A stretch of 64,000 nucleotides of DNA from Brevinematales bacterium (GTDB lineage Bacteria; Spirochaetota; Brevinematia; Brevinematales; GWF1-51-8): the NCBI GenBank assembly GCA_020059465.1, contig JAGVBZ010000030.1:1-64000 (forward strand), read 5' to 3'. The position numbers were made by a program, and so were the translations under genes. Position 1 is the stretch's first letter; each line of letters opens with the position of its first letter. Below the pieces are notes generated by a model that ran no database searches, was not told the origin of the DNA, and saw only the letters and a program-made list of their open reading frames with translations. Below are positions 18,049 through 25,928 of the stretch, one piece after another.

Positions 18049-18123
18049 GGGTGATTAGCTCAGTTGGTTTAGAGCACCTGCTCGACAAGCAGGGGGTCAC
18101 TGGTTCGAATCCAGTATTACCCA
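18049..18123 (+). tRNA. tRNA-Val (anticodon GAC) with C at position 33
   Basis: 75 nt folding as a full cloverleaf: acceptor GGGTGAT/ATTACCC, D-arm GCTC/GAGC, anticodon stem CCTGC/GCAGG, 5-nt variable loop, T-arm ACTGG/CCAGT with loop TTCGAAT. The anticodon loop is TCGACAA, giving GAC (Val) but with C rather than the near-universal U at position 33. No CCA is encoded; the discriminator is A. The C33 could be real, an early decay mutation or a sequencing error. Confidence 0.85.
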
Positions 18124-18145
18124 ATTTGATTTTTACATTACGTCC

Positions 18146-18272
18146 GGGCGATTGGCTCAGTCGGTTTAGAGCACCACGCTCACATCGTGGGGGTCGGCCG
18201 AAACCGCCGTCGTGGCTTCTTTCGGCACTCCCCACATCCTGAGGGTCGCTGGTTCAAGTTCAGTATCATTAC
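18146..18272 (+). pseudogene. tRNA-Val(CAC) pseudogene with a 52-nt insertion
   Basis: The first 50 nt are identical to the intact tRNA-Val(CAC) at 18294, through the anticodon arm and variable loop. Then 52 nt (18196-18247) are inserted before the T-arm. The insert contains a GCCGAAA/TTTCGGC hairpin and ends in CACATCCTGAGGGTC, an imperfect copy (13/15) of the CACATCGTGGGGGTC just before it. The 3' acceptor strand is ATCATTA rather than ATCGCCC, so four of seven acceptor pairs fail. I read it as a decayed copy created by local duplication and insertion, not an intron-bearing gene. Confidence 0.75.
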
Positions 18273-18293
18273 TACAGTTTTTTGGTATCACGC

Positions 18294-18368
18294 GGGCGAT
18301 TGGCTCAGTCGGTTTAGAGCACCACGCTCACATCGTGGGGGTCGCTGGTTCAAGTCCAGTATCGCCCA
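18294..18368 (+). tRNA. tRNA-Val (anticodon CAC)
   Basis: 75 nt: acceptor GGGCGAT/ATCGCCC, D-arm GCTC/GAGC, anticodon stem CCACG/CGTGG with loop CTCACAT (U33, anticodon CAC), T-arm GCTGG/CCAGT with TTCAAGT. The discriminator is A and CCA is not encoded. It is the last gene of the cluster and is followed directly by a terminator. Confidence 0.93.
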
Positions 18369-18372
18369 TTCG

Positions 18373-18397
18373 GCGGCAGGAAACTGCCGCTTTTTTT
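18373..18397 (+). terminator. Terminator of the tRNA cluster
   Basis: GCGGCAG-GAAA-CTGCCGC: a perfect 7-bp stem with a GNRA-like tetraloop, followed by seven T, five bases after the tRNA end. Confidence 0.92.
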
Positions 18398-18477
18398 GAT
18401 TCTATAGGTAATGCCGCAGAGACAGAATTACTTCATTAATTTTAACTGAAAATAATTTATCTAGAAATAAGACTCTT

Positions 18478-19212
18478 CTATTTTTTGTATTTCTTCCCTA
18501 TCGTGAAGACGCCCTTTTGTTTATCCCACGTCAGGTCGATCTTTTTATACTTCACTTGTTTTATGATCTTTGAATAGTCTTTCCACCACTTCATATCCAT
18601 ATCACATTCGCAGAGCGGCCAATCCCTTTCATGAAAGACTGCTTGTAAGGTTGTTCCAAACTGGGGTAATATATACTCTATTTCGAATTCTTGAAACTTT
18701 TTATCCGGTAAAGATTTCGTTTCACTCCAAAAATTTGAAAAACCCACATTCTTTAAAACTTCTTGTGAAACATCCTCCCATTCCCCATCTTCATATAAAA
18801 AAAACTTTGTTTCATAACCATAATACCCGTCTACATAATATACATTATTAAAACCAAATACTTTCTTTTTATCGGATCTAATAAAGTAGCAAAAAGTAAT
18901 CTCAGAGCTTGTGTACTCATTGATCCAAAAAATTCTAATAAATGCATTCTTTTTATCGATGATAATATTTGAAATTTCTATTATAAACCCTCCTTCAAGA
19001 GTTATTGTATTATCATCCGACTCCAGACTTAATTCAGAAATAACTTGCTGTAGTGTAGTTCCAATGAATTCTTCATCTGAAAGCAATAAAAAATAATCAA
19101 GAATGTTTTAAGGGTTATCAAGGTTAATTTCCGATTTGGAATAGGTAGGAGTAAAAGAGTATAACTCAAATGTAAAAGAGACCAGTAAGATACCTATATA
19201 TAAATATTTCAT
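18478..19212 (-). pseudogene. Secreted AT-rich protein gene with an in-frame stop
   Basis: The track lists 202 codons from a TTG at 19086. Reading upstream in the same frame gives N-I-L-D-Y-F-L-L before it. An in-frame TAA lies at 19110-19108, and beyond that 34 more codons run from an ATG at 19212 that has GGAGGAATTG ahead of it. Those codons form a signal peptide (MKYLYIGILLVSFTFELYS). The gene therefore looks like a 244-codon exported protein broken by one nonsense codon. The remainder has SDEEFIGTTLQQVI and an aromatic beta-rich body; I recognise no family. It is more AT-rich than its neighbours. A sequencing error or separate translation from the TTG is possible. Confidence 0.7.
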
Positions 19213-19291
19213 CAATTCCTCCAATTAATGTTTATAGTAATATAACCTACACAATAAAATAATTCAAAGAATCAATAACTCATGTTATTCC

Positions 19292-19320
19292 TTGTCCCTT
19301 TCCTCGCCCCGTGCTACACT
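19292..19320 (+). promoter_or_regulatory. Promoter of the YdeI-like gene
   Basis: TTGTCC (19292-19297), 17 nt, TACACT (19315-19320). It overlaps the track's start codon at 19292, which helps decide for the ATG at 19337. Confidence 0.5.
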
Positions 19321-19336
19321 ATTCCCGGAGGCGGAG

Positions 19337-19900
19337 ATGGAACTCCTTTACTTTCCCCAACGCGCTCAGTGGCGGGAATGGCTCGATAGACATCACGATA
19401 ACGAGACCGAAGCGCACCTCAAGTTCTATAAGAAAAGCACCGGCAAACCTTCGTTGACTCTCGACGACGCTGTCGAGGAGGCGCTCTGCTACGGCTGGAT
19501 CGACAGCGTGATGCACGGGATCGACTCGGAATGCTACGAGCTTCGTTTCAGCCCCCGCAAGCCTAAAAGCAGGTGGTCGGAGTCGAATATCGCACGGGTA
19601 AAACGCCTGATCGCAGACGGACAAATGACCCCGGCGGGCATGAAGGCGATTCCCGACGGGCTTCTTGACGGCTCCCTCGAACACAGTTGGGCGCCGCTGA
19701 TGAACAACCCCTCCCTGGAATTCTTATTCGCTCTCGACGCGGACGCGGAAGCGAAACGCTTCTATGAAACTCTGCCGGTCTCGCAGAAGGAAATGTACGC
19801 GGGATGGATAAACAGCGCCAAGCGTCCCGAAACACGCGCGCGGCGTATTGCGGAAGCGATTGGATTATTACATGACGGCAAACGTCTCGGGATGAAATAG
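19337..19900 (+). CDS. YdeI/OmdA-family protein
   Basis: 187 residues from the ATG at 19337, which has GGAGGCGG ahead of it; the track start 15 codons earlier lies within a promoter. The family pattern is clear: WREWLDRHHD near the N-terminus, VEEALCYGWIDS, FSPRKPKSRWSESN, RVKRLIADGQMTPAG, and a C-terminal helix with AGWINSAKRPETRARRIAEA. Members are small soluble proteins linked in some bacteria to resistance against bacteriocins or peptides, but the biochemical role is unclear. It is a single-gene unit with typical GC content. Confidence 0.85.
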   Translation: MELLYFPQRAQWREWLDRHHDNETEAHLKFYKKSTGKPSLTLDDAVEEALCYGWIDSVMHGIDSECYELRFSPRKPKSRWSESNIARVKRLIADGQMTPAGMKAIPDGLLDGSLEHSWAPLMNNPSLEFLFALDADAEAKRFYETLPVSQKEMYAGWINSAKRPETRARRIAEAIGLLHDGKRLGMK

Positions 19901-20006
19901 TTATTTTCCTGTGAAGCGCTTTATCTTTCTTTTTAAACCTGCCTCATACTTTTTAATTTCCAGCCCGTTTCCTTGAATAAAACCCGTTTGGGAAATATAC
20001 TATTAA

Positions 20007-20063
20007 GGGCGATACTGGAATCTATCTTTTTAAAAGTTATTATGTATTATTTGAAAATCGCCC
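20007..20063 (-). pseudogene. tRNA-Val-like scrap in inverted orientation
   Basis: On the minus strand this begins GGGCGATT and ends TTCCAGTATCGCCC. The last 13 nt are identical to the 3' end of tRNA-Val(CAC) (TCCAGTATCGCCC), and the first 7 match its 5' acceptor strand. The 36 or so bases between are AT-rich and unrelated. It could be a tRNA gene with its middle replaced, or an old attachment-site trace of a mobile element; the orientation is opposite to the intact tRNA at 18294. Confidence 0.4.
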
Positions 20064-20066
20064 GAC

Positions 20067-20100
20067 AGTCACTTTCTGAAGTAATTTATTTTTAGTGACT
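20067..20100. promoter_or_regulatory. Inverted repeat upstream of the MntA/HepT module
   Basis: AGTCACT (20067-20073) and AGTGACT (20094-20100) are perfect inverted arms 20 nt apart, 33 bp before the mntA-like ATG. Toxin-antitoxin modules often regulate themselves at such a site; here that is inference only. Confidence 0.3.
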
Positions 20101-20132
20101 ATATAAATGAATAATATGGACGTGAGGCGGAA

Positions 20133-20441
20133 ATGAACAACCGGATTTTTGATGTTTTAAAGGACGCGAAAGCAAAATACGAACCGGAGGGTTTTATTAT
20201 TCTGGGTGTGTTCGGCTCGTACGCGCGTGGAGAGGAAACTTCTGAAAGCGATGTGGATATCCTTTATGAAGTCACCCCGGAGTTCATCTATACAACGGGC
20301 GGATGGGGTACTTTATACCGGCTGGACTGTATCCGAAACGAATTGGAAGCATTATTCGGTTTAAAGGTAGATATAGCGGATAAATCAGCTCTGAGGGAAA
20401 TCGGGAAAAAATATATCTTACCTGAGGTGAGATATGTCTGA
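20133..20441 (+). CDS. mntA: MntA-like nucleotidyltransferase antitoxin
   Basis: 102 residues, the usual size for minimal nucleotidyltransferases. The catalytic motif is GSYARGE followed by SDVDIL (G28-S29, D40, D42), with a third Asp at D80 in LKVDIAD. In characterised MntA/HepT pairs this enzyme adds AMP to the toxin and neutralises it. GTGAGGCGG precedes the ATG. Its 3' end overlaps the HEPN gene by 8 bases, so the two are coupled. An inverted repeat lies upstream. Confidence 0.85.
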   Translation: MNNRIFDVLKDAKAKYEPEGFIILGVFGSYARGEETSESDVDILYEVTPEFIYTTGGWGTLYRLDCIRNELEALFGLKVDIADKSALREIGKKYILPEVRYV

Positions 20442-20772
20442 AAAGAGCGATTATTCGCGGCTTGAGTTTATTCTTGCTAGAATTATCGAAATCGAAAAGA
20501 TAATCCAGCGGCATGATTCAATAAAAAATGCTCTTGATGATTTTGAGGGATATAACGCATTATTAATGTGCCTCTTACAAATCGGGGAATCGATAAATAA
20601 AATCAAATCCGGTAATATACAAAAATTTCTACCAGTAAAAGAATCAATATCGGTACGAAATATTATCGCACATGATTATGAAGGAGTAAATCTGGAAATC
20701 ATCGCTCTGATATTAAGCAAGCGGATACCTGAATTACATAAACATATTTCAGATTTATTAAAAAAGGAATAG
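20434..20772 (+). CDS. hepT: HepT-like HEPN ribonuclease toxin
   Basis: 112 residues, all-helical, of the HepT (DUF86) type. The RX4HXY motif is RNIIAHDY (R75, H80, Y82): Arg and His form the ribonuclease site and Tyr is the AMPylation target in studied members. Codon use is more AT-rich than in the TldE gene 8 bases downstream. It overlaps the mntA-like gene and completes a toxin-antitoxin module. The closeness of tldE suggests readthrough, but their functions look unrelated. Confidence 0.85.
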   Translation: MSEKSDYSRLEFILARIIEIEKIIQRHDSIKNALDDFEGYNALLMCLLQIGESINKIKSGNIQKFLPVKESISVRNIIAHDYEGVNLEIIALILSKRIPELHKHISDLLKKE

Positions 20773-20780
20773 GAACCCAA

Positions 20781-22097
20781 ATGCAGGACATTATCTCCAA
20801 ACTCGGCGGCGTATCCGCCCGGATCATCGGCACTATCGATAAAGGCGACACCATCGCCGTATATTCCGAGGACACAGCCGTCGTATTCGAGAACGACCGT
20901 CTCAAGGCGATCGAGGAATCTCAGCGTTTCGCGGTAGGCCTCCGCATCTTCGAGGACGGCCGTGTCGGTAATTCGTTCGTGAACTCACTCGACGATGTCG
21001 ACGTGCTGATACACAACGCCCGCGAGAGCGCCCGGTTCGGCGATCCGGTCGAAATCGACCTGCCCCCGGCGAGCGATTTTCCGCGCCCCAAACTATACTA
21101 TCCCCAGGTAATCGATTACCCTAAAGAGGAAGCGGTGCGTATCGGCGAGGACGCCGTGCGCCGCCTGAAGGAGATCGACAGCCGCGCTCAGCTTAATATC
21201 GAAATCACCAAGGGACGTACCTACGAGTCCCTGCGGAACACGTCGGGATTCGACGGTTCGTTCGAGGAGACAGGGTTTTCATTCGGGGTGGCGATGAACC
21301 TGGTGGAGGACGGCGGCGGGCTTCTCGACGTCGGTTACGGCGACTCGGCCTACAGTACGAACCTCGATTGGGATAAAATATTCGAGACCATCGAATGGCG
21401 TTACCGGAACGCGATGACGACCGTATCGATCGATAGCGGGGAATACTCGCTCCTTCTCGCCCCCGACGTATCCGACCTGCTGATCGACCCGTTACTGATC
21501 GCATCCAACGGCAAGAATCTCTATAAAGGAATATCCGTACTATCGCAGAAAGAAGGACATAAGATCGCGGGGGACATGTTCACGCTGACGGACGACCCGT
21601 TATACGACGGCGCGACCGGCATCAGCCCGTTCGACGGCGACGGTATAGTCGCGGGCGCGATGCCCGTGATCGAGAACGGCGTATTCCGGAATTTCGCGCT
21701 CGACCTCACGACCGCGTGGAGACTGGGTCGCGGCGGGAACGGCCGCGCGCGGCGCGGGATCGCGGGACTCCCCAATCCGGGGTTCTCGAACCTGATCCTG
21801 TCGACCGGGAATAACTCGCTCGAAGAGATGATCGGGTCGATAAAGAAGGGCGTCTACCTGATCTCGCCGCTGGGCGGCGGGCAAAGCAATATGACCGCCG
21901 GCGATATATCGGTCAATATCGGGCTGGGGTATTATATCGAGAACGGCAAGATACGCGGGCGTGTGAAGAACGCCATGATCGCCGGGAATGTCTATGACTG
22001 GCTGAAGACGGTCTCGATGATGGAAGACCGCCTGCATAAACTCGGCAGTCTGTTCGCGCCGCATATCCTGATCGAAAATGTTTCCATCGCGGGGTAA
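20781..22097 (+). CDS. TldE/PmbA-type peptidase subunit
   Basis: 438 residues spanning the TldD/PmbA family. Recognisable points are AVVFENDRLKAIEESQRFAV near residue 30, FPRPKLYYPQ, GYGDSAYSTNLD, LAPDVSDLLIDPLL, GIAGLPNPGFSNLIL and ISPLGGGQSNMTAGDIS near the C-terminus. The HExxxH zinc motif of TldD is absent, so this is the TldE/PmbA type, which normally works with a TldD partner to degrade unfolded or modified peptides. No TldD is encoded in this window. Only a weak AGGA precedes the ATG. Confidence 0.85.
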   Translation: MQDIISKLGGVSARIIGTIDKGDTIAVYSEDTAVVFENDRLKAIEESQRFAVGLRIFEDGRVGNSFVNSLDDVDVLIHNARESARFGDPVEIDLPPASDFPRPKLYYPQVIDYPKEEAVRIGEDAVRRLKEIDSRAQLNIEITKGRTYESLRNTSGFDGSFEETGFSFGVAMNLVEDGGGLLDVGYGDSAYSTNLDWDKIFETIEWRYRNAMTTVSIDSGEYSLLLAPDVSDLLIDPLLIASNGKNLYKGISVLSQKEGHKIAGDMFTLTDDPLYDGATGISPFDGDGIVAGAMPVIENGVFRNFALDLTTAWRLGRGGNGRARRGIAGLPNPGFSNLILSTGNNSLEEMIGSIKKGVYLISPLGGGQSNMTAGDISVNIGLGYYIENGKIRGRVKNAMIAGNVYDWLKTVSMMEDRLHKLGSLFAPHILIENVSIAG

Positions 22098-22101
22098 ATA
22101 T

Positions 22102-22767
22102 ATGGGGAAAATGTTTCATAAAGCACTGTATTTAATTCTCGCCGCGGTTACCCTATCGGCGGCAGGGTGTTCCAGCAGGGAATGGGTCAAGCCCGATGAA
22201 AAGGGAACGGTATCGTTCTCGTTCTATATTTTTATGCAGATCGACGGCCAGAAACACAGCGCTAACGGCGACGCGGTACTTGTCCGGAATTCGAGTTTCA
22301 AATTCCGCATCTACGATAATATCGCCGGTCAATACCTGATGGGATTTGTCTCGCATGCGGACGGTTTGAACGAAATGGTACTTCCCATGGATAAAATGAT
22401 CGTAAAAAAGACCGATCCATCCCTTTCGCGGGTGTTAACCGGCTTATTATATCTGTTTTTTAACGCATCCGACGGCAGCGAATTTAAAAACGAAAAAATA
22501 GTTGATTTTTCTATCGAAAGTAATAAAATAAAGAGTATGTCAATTCCTTACGGGGATTCGAGTTTAAAAGTTGAGGTGTTGAAGGCCACTCCTGACGGTT
22601 ATCCCGCGCGTCTTCGAATTGTAGGCGGTAAAAACTGGATAGTCTTTGATATTCTGGAATACCGTATGGCTGATTTTGTTTTAGAGACGGCCGGCTTTGG
22701 GGAGTATTGGCCTGTATCCCCGAAACCTTTCATCGAGTGGATAGGAGATGTTTATGGCGGAGGATAA
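22102..22767 (+). CDS. Lipoprotein of unknown function, possibly LolA/LolB-like
   Basis: 221 residues from the ATG at 22102; the track start at 22078 lies within tldE. The lipobox is clear (YLILAAVTLSAAGC). Following it is an all-beta sequence (GTVSFSFYIFMQIDGQKHS, VLVRNSSFKFRIYDN, GQYLMGFVSHADGLNEMVLP) whose strand pattern resembles the half-barrel of LolA/LolB, but I would not name it on that basis. It starts 4 bases after tldE and overlaps the next gene by 14 bases, forming the head of a lipoprotein/unknown/HEAT trio. Confidence 0.6.
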   Translation: MGKMFHKALYLILAAVTLSAAGCSSREWVKPDEKGTVSFSFYIFMQIDGQKHSANGDAVLVRNSSFKFRIYDNIAGQYLMGFVSHADGLNEMVLPMDKMIVKKTDPSLSRVLTGLLYLFFNASDGSEFKNEKIVDFSIESNKIKSMSIPYGDSSLKVEVLKATPDGYPARLRIVGGKNWIVFDILEYRMADFVLETAGFGEYWPVSPKPFIEWIGDVYGGG

Positions 22768-24493
22768 GCTCCACGAAATACAGTCCAAGCTCGGGATTAC
22801 CGACCTGGACGACGGAAATAAGAAGCAGCTTTTTCAGAAGTTTGTCGATTCCGGCGGTAAAGTTGTCGATCTGAACAAGGCAAAAGAAGCCGAGATGCTC
22901 AAACAGCGCGCGGCGATGAAAGGCGTGCCCATAGCCCCGGATTCTTCTCCCTCAAAACCGTCGGGATATCCCGATAAATCCCAGAAAGCTGCCCCGAAAA
23001 CCGCGCCTTCCCCGTCTATCGCGGAAGAGATGAAGAAAAACCCGGTCAATAAATGGATCGAACGGTTTTCCGCGCGCATGGGATGTACGTTCAGCGGAAT
23101 ACTGTCGTTTTTCAGCATGAAATTCAAGTCGTCTTTTGTCTCGCTGATCTGTGAAAAATACCAGAACACCCTGCTCGAATCCCGTATGATTCTTGCATCG
23201 GTGATCTACCAGAATCAGATGATCGCGGGCGAGATAAAAAAGCGGCTTGCCAACGACCCCGCCCAGCCGTTCCTGTTCGAGCTTTTGACCCGATACGATA
23301 AGCTTTACGAAGAGGAATTATTCAACCGGCTGGGTTCGATGAAAATCGACCCGTTCTGCGTGGAAGATATGAAACCGTTTATGATCAGTCTATTCAAGCC
23401 GCTTTATGTCATGAAGTCGTACACCGACACTCTCAGGCGTGTCACCGAAACCGCGCTTTTGTATGAGAAAGAACTCCGCAGGCTCGATTCCGGGATAACA
23501 TTCAATAACAGCCGGACTGTCAACGCGAATATAACGTTTATTTTCCAGAAAGTATATCCCCGCCTTTATTCCCTGATCGATTTTTATTATAAGGAAGACT
23601 CCCGCCAAAAGGAGATTTCCTTTAATAATTATATCAAGATCACGGAAGAGGATACGATCGGGTATCTTTCCCAGAAATGGAAGGAAGAGAGGGAATTCGA
23701 GGCGGTAAAAGAACATGTGAAGGAATCGATTCACGGCGGGGATTCTTCCTCCCCGGGTAATTCCTCCGAAGAATCTGCCGCGCCCGCGCAGGCCGTACAG
23801 GAACCGTTGACTAAAGGATTGGAGTTAATCAATACCTATATCAATTTTGTAAATATCATCAACGTATTTCGTGAGAAAAAAGACCTGCGCGCCCTTTTCA
23901 GCCTGAACGATAAAGTCTTTCTCACCTATTCGCTGGTGGATTTCTTCGATAAGGAATACTCGTCGATATTCACGTCGAGCAAGGTGAAGTATAATGTGAT
24001 CCTCAATTACGGGAATAAAATGGATGTCAAGAAAGAGCTGTCGGACGCATATTATAGAATCAACTCCACATTCGAACGGGTCAACGCATATCTGAAGGTT
24101 ATCCGCGAACTGCGTAAGATCGAGACGGACGGATACCTGAGCCTCGAGGAGCGCAGCGGAAGAATGAACCAGCATTCCATCTCGCGGAGTCAGATTTCAC
24201 GGGCTCTGCGTAAAGACGCGCGCGTCTTATTTGAAAATTTCTCTAAAACGCTCTTATTTATCGTAAACGATTTCGATACGAATAAAAACATTGTTCAGAA
24301 CCCGGACGATGTTCTCGAATTCAATTCGAGAGTGGACGGCCACCGGATAATAAACGGAAAGAAGGTGATCGATACTATCCGTGACGCATATTATCTTAGT
24401 TTTACGATACACTACTTGCTGCTCGATGGGGACTTGGGAGGGTCGTCCGTAGTGCTGGAGAAACCGATTTATCTCCCGGTGAGAATGGAGTAG
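22754..24493 (+). CDS. Conserved-looking cytoplasmic protein, unknown (spirochaete DUF5312-like?)
   Basis: 579 residues from the ATG at 22754; GGAG at 22744-22747 is spaced for it rather than for the track's 22748. There is no signal peptide. An acidic helical N-terminus (MAEDKLHEIQSKLGITDLDD) is followed by a Pro/Ser/Lys linker (about 60-95). Then comes a long helical region with two lobes separated by a low-complexity Ser/Glu/Ala linker near residue 340. Late phrases include DAYYRINSTFERVNAYLKVI and DTIRDAYYLSFTIHYLLLDG. It reminds me of the large hypothetical proteins called DUF5312 in spirochaetes, but that is memory, not a search. Overlap with the flanking lipoprotein gene suggests a shared function. 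Confidence 0.55.
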   Translation: MAEDKLHEIQSKLGITDLDDGNKKQLFQKFVDSGGKVVDLNKAKEAEMLKQRAAMKGVPIAPDSSPSKPSGYPDKSQKAAPKTAPSPSIAEEMKKNPVNKWIERFSARMGCTFSGILSFFSMKFKSSFVSLICEKYQNTLLESRMILASVIYQNQMIAGEIKKRLANDPAQPFLFELLTRYDKLYEEELFNRLGSMKIDPFCVEDMKPFMISLFKPLYVMKSYTDTLRRVTETALLYEKELRRLDSGITFNNSRTVNANITFIFQKVYPRLYSLIDFYYKEDSRQKEISFNNYIKITEEDTIGYLSQKWKEEREFEAVKEHVKESIHGGDSSSPGNSSEESAAPAQAVQEPLTKGLELINTYINFVNIINVFREKKDLRALFSLNDKVFLTYSLVDFFDKEYSSIFTSSKVKYNVILNYGNKMDVKKELSDAYYRINSTFERVNAYLKVIRELRKIETDGYLSLEERSGRMNQHSISRSQISRALRKDARVLFENFSKTLLFIVNDFDTNKNIVQNPDDVLEFNSRVDGHRIINGKKVIDTIRDAYYLSFTIHYLLLDGDLGGSSVVLEKPIYLPVRME

Positions 24494-24507
24494 ACAAGGA
24501 GGGTTTT

Positions 24508-25170
24508 ATGAAAAAGATCGTAGTCGGTTTAGTAGTTCTTTTCAGTTTTGTCATCAGTTCGAGGGTTTTTGCTGGCGATTCGGATGCCTATTTCATATAC
24601 CAAAGCCCATATGACCCGTTATTCGTGAATCTTGACGCATCGTCGAGTAATATGCTGATCGAATCGCTGTACAGCGAGGATATGAACCTTGTATACAGCG
24701 CGCTGAAAAAAATCGGCGATATCAAATTGAAAGCTGCTAAGGTCAATGTCAAGGATGTTTTGGGATTCAGCAACCCCGCCGCAAATTACGGTAAACCTAT
24801 GGAGATGGCAAAACGCAAGAATATTTACCTGATGTCCATCTGGGTGCTCGGCCGTATCGGAAACGATAATGATGCGGAGCTCCTTTCCAGCTATATAAAA
24901 GACAGTACCGATATCGAGACCCAATACTATATCATTCTCGCTCTGGGCGAACTAGCCCCCTCGCCGAAGGCGTTGGAAGCGCTGAATAAGATGACGGGAT
25001 ATGTGACGGACGAGCGGCTTGCGAAAGCATGCATCAATGCGATCCTGAAGCATAACTCGAAATCATCGATTATCCCGCTTCTGAAGATGTCGGAACGGCC
25101 GATTTTCAGCCCGGAGTTTAAGAAAGTTATCGGGAATACGATCGACCAATTGGGTAAAACGGGTAAATAA
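24508..25170 (+). CDS. Exported HEAT-repeat protein
   Basis: 220 residues with signal peptide MKKIVVGLVVLFSFVISSRVFA. The body is made of helical pairs of HEAT type: SLYSEDMNLVYSALKKIGDIK, YLMSIWVLGRIGNDNDAELL, ETQYYIILALGELAPSPKALEAL and ACINAILKHNSKSSIIPLL. HEAT repeats bind proteins, so a periplasmic scaffold is likely. AAGGAGGG precedes the ATG, 14 bases after the unknown gene; the three genes 22102-25170 probably form one unit. Confidence 0.7.
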   Translation: MKKIVVGLVVLFSFVISSRVFAGDSDAYFIYQSPYDPLFVNLDASSSNMLIESLYSEDMNLVYSALKKIGDIKLKAAKVNVKDVLGFSNPAANYGKPMEMAKRKNIYLMSIWVLGRIGNDNDAELLSSYIKDSTDIETQYYIILALGELAPSPKALEALNKMTGYVTDERLAKACINAILKHNSKSSIIPLLKMSERPIFSPEFKKVIGNTIDQLGKTGK

Positions 25171-25199
25171 TTCTTTATACTAATATTCGGACAGGCTTT

Positions 25200-25910
25200 A
25201 TGAATCGTTATAGTGATGTTGTCGAAGTAGAAGTGGAAAATGTGCTTGTCAGCGACAATAACTTTCTTGTCATCCTGCGCGAGAGACATAACCGGAAAAG
25301 GATAGTCCCGATTTCAGTCGGGGTATTCGAGGCTAATGGAATCCTCATGGCTTTAGAGCAAGTGGTCAACCGCCGCCCGTTTACCTACGATATCATGAAA
25401 ACTATCCTCACAGGGTTTAACCTGAATATTCAGAAACTGATCATCTCGGAGCTTCGTAATGATATATTTTACGGGATACTTTTTATCAGCGACGGTAAAG
25501 CGGTTCAGGAATTCGATATACGCCCTTCCGACGGAATAGCGTTAGCCCTGCGTTATAACAGTCCGATTTTTGTAGCCGAGCAGGTATATTCGACGCTCGA
25601 GGAAGAAAATAAAAACAAGCCCGGCACCACAATCGCACCGGCGGATAGTATCGATAATGACGAGGAGCCGGACGCATTCGAATCGGACGACGCGGCGTTG
25701 GAAGAAGAGCCTGATGAAAATCAGAATGCCCGGCAGTCCGAATTCCTGCGCGACCTTCTCTATTCAAAAAACGAAAGCGGAAATGCTGAATCCATACACG
25801 ACAAAATCCGTGTCATGACTTCCGAATTGGATACCGCAGTGAACGACGAGCGTTTTGAGGATGCCGCCCGCATCCGCGACGCGATTAACGAGCTAAAGAA
25901 GCGACTTTAG
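25200..25910 (+). CDS. Bifunctional nuclease family (DUF151) protein with UVR domain
   Basis: 236 residues. The N-terminal DUF151 domain (about 1-135) has RKRIVPISVGVFEANGI, ALEQVVNRRPFTYD and DIRPSDGIALALRYNSPIFV. An acidic linker (EEPDAFESDDAALEEEPDE) leads to a C-terminal UVR motif, LDTAVNDERFEDAARIRDAI. DUF151 proteins with UVR tails are common in bacteria. The plant homologue has DNase and RNase activity, while the bacterial role is poorly defined. It begins 29 bases after the HEAT-repeat gene and is followed closely by the folate gene. Confidence 0.88.
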   Translation: MNRYSDVVEVEVENVLVSDNNFLVILRERHNRKRIVPISVGVFEANGILMALEQVVNRRPFTYDIMKTILTGFNLNIQKLIISELRNDIFYGILFISDGKAVQEFDIRPSDGIALALRYNSPIFVAEQVYSTLEEENKNKPGTTIAPADSIDNDEEPDAFESDDAALEEEPDENQNARQSEFLRDLLYSKNESGNAESIHDKIRVMTSELDTAVNDERFEDAARIRDAINELKKRL

Positions 25911-25928
25911 CCGGAGTTAGGGGGATAC

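Noticed and set aside
18146-18272. tRNA-Val with an intron
   Set aside because: The insert lies between the variable loop and the T-arm, not in the anticodon loop, and the acceptor stem is broken. A pseudogene fits better.
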